This document shows, one piece after another, positions 25,980 to 26,159 of a stretch of DNA of 26,159 bases (within the stretch, counting starts at the first letter, position 1; the number at the start of each line of letters is the position of its first letter). This stretch comes from Burkholderiaceae bacterium (GTDB lineage: Bacteria; Pseudomonadota; Gammaproteobacteria; Burkholderiales; Burkholderiaceae_C), in contig JALQVJ010000277.1 in assembly GCA_023260355.1 (NCBI GenBank), positions 1 through 26,159 on the forward strand. Reading direction: 5' to 3'. Both the position numbers and the translations under genes were made by a program. The notes beneath the pieces are model-generated. The model was not told where the DNA came from, ran no database searches, and worked only from the letters and a program-made list of their open reading frames with translations.

Positions 25980-25988
25980 TTGTATACA
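25980..25988. promoter_or_regulatory. Downstream TTGTATACA palindrome (operator 2)
   Basis: An identical TTGTATACA site, exactly 63 bp from the first (about six helical turns). It overlaps the expected transcription start of the downstream gene, a position suited to repression. Confidence 0.5.
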
Positions 25989-26021
25989 TGCTGGGCCAAC
26001 CCGATCCGCTGTACTTCGAGC

Positions 26022-26159
26022 ATGAACACCACAACTTCGCGAGCCAAAGATTTCTCGGCGCAAGCGCATGCCCAGACCAAGGCATTGCTGACCTTGCGCG
26101 AGTGGATCGTGTCCGGCGAATTGATCGGTGGGGAGCGCATCGCTGAGCTGCCCCTGGTC
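26022..26159 (+). CDS. GntR-family transcriptional regulator, N-terminal part (cut by window edge)
   Basis: Partial gene: 46 codons from the ATG at 26022 to the right edge. The translated start MNTTTSRAKDFSAQAHAQT leads into TKALLTLREWIVSGELIGGERIAEL. The LRE.I..GEL..G.RI.E.. pattern is that of the winged-helix DNA-binding domain of GntR-type regulators, most often FadR/FCD members in this order. The effector domain lies outside the window, so ligand and target genes cannot be named. The promoter and two TTGTATACA sites upstream suggest autoregulation. Confidence 0.75.
   Translation, partial: MNTTTSRAKDFSAQAHAQTKALLTLREWIVSGELIGGERIAELPLV

Overview
The window is a gene-dense, GC-rich stretch of bacterial chromosome. 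It carries almost entirely core metabolic genes and shows no sign of phage, plasmid, transposon or CRISPR. Gene content, protein sequence style and the glycine-riboswitch-gcvTHP arrangement point to a betaproteobacterium of the order Burkholderiales, probably Comamonadaceae-like. That assignment is inference, because no rRNA is present. No gap between genes exceeds 300 bp. The longest are 16620-16905 (glycine riboswitch and promoter), 18580-18752, 19853-20024 and 25862-26021 (promoter and operators of a GntR regulator).

Layout. 1-3795 (minus strand): DUF2069 membrane protein, FAD-linked oxidase, thyA, a DMT permease and the start of folA, tightly packed. thyA and folA form the thymidylate/dihydrofolate cycle; folA is cut by the left edge. 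3816-7193: a YihY-type membrane protein (plus), then convergent minus-strand metY and an alpha/beta hydrolase. 7293-12157 (plus): CBS protein, aroC, an MFS permease overlapping aroC, aroQ, an unrecognised 210-aa protein and a YgiD-type extradiol dioxygenase. 12142-16867 (minus): the glycine cleavage operon gcvT-gcvH-gcvP behind a tandem glycine riboswitch, with a terminator-like hairpin between gcvH and gcvP. 16906-18579 (minus): electron-transfer-flavoprotein:ubiquinone oxidoreductase, divergent from a hotdog thioesterase. 19280-20423: two divergent AhpD/carboxymuconolactone-decarboxylase-fold genes. 20451-22464: a PAS-LuxR regulator divergent from a two-subunit 3-oxoacid CoA-transferase. 22595-26159: bioY, DUF2062, an RsuA-type pseudouridine synthase, DNA polymerase IV and the first 46 codons of a GntR-family regulator.

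How the genes work together. Folate one-carbon metabolism is represented twice: thyA/folA, and gcvTHP, which loads methylenetetrahydrofolate. metY (homocysteine synthesis) feeds the same methionine/one-carbon area. aroC and aroQ belong to the shikimate pathway. ETF-QO, the thioesterase and the CoA-transferase fit fatty-acid or ketone-body catabolism feeding the quinone pool.

I found no convincing undescribed multi-gene system. The items most worth a second look are regulatory: the gcvT leader (compact first aptamer, hairpin in the linker, a repeated 12-mer, a possible RBS-occluding pairing), the gcvH-gcvP hairpin, two TTGTATACA palindromes exactly 63 bp apart before the truncated GntR gene, a TACGTA-N6-TACGTA pair between the PAS-LuxR gene and scoA, and the terminator/palindrome leader of bioY. 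Two partial genes, folA and gntR, lie at the window edges.
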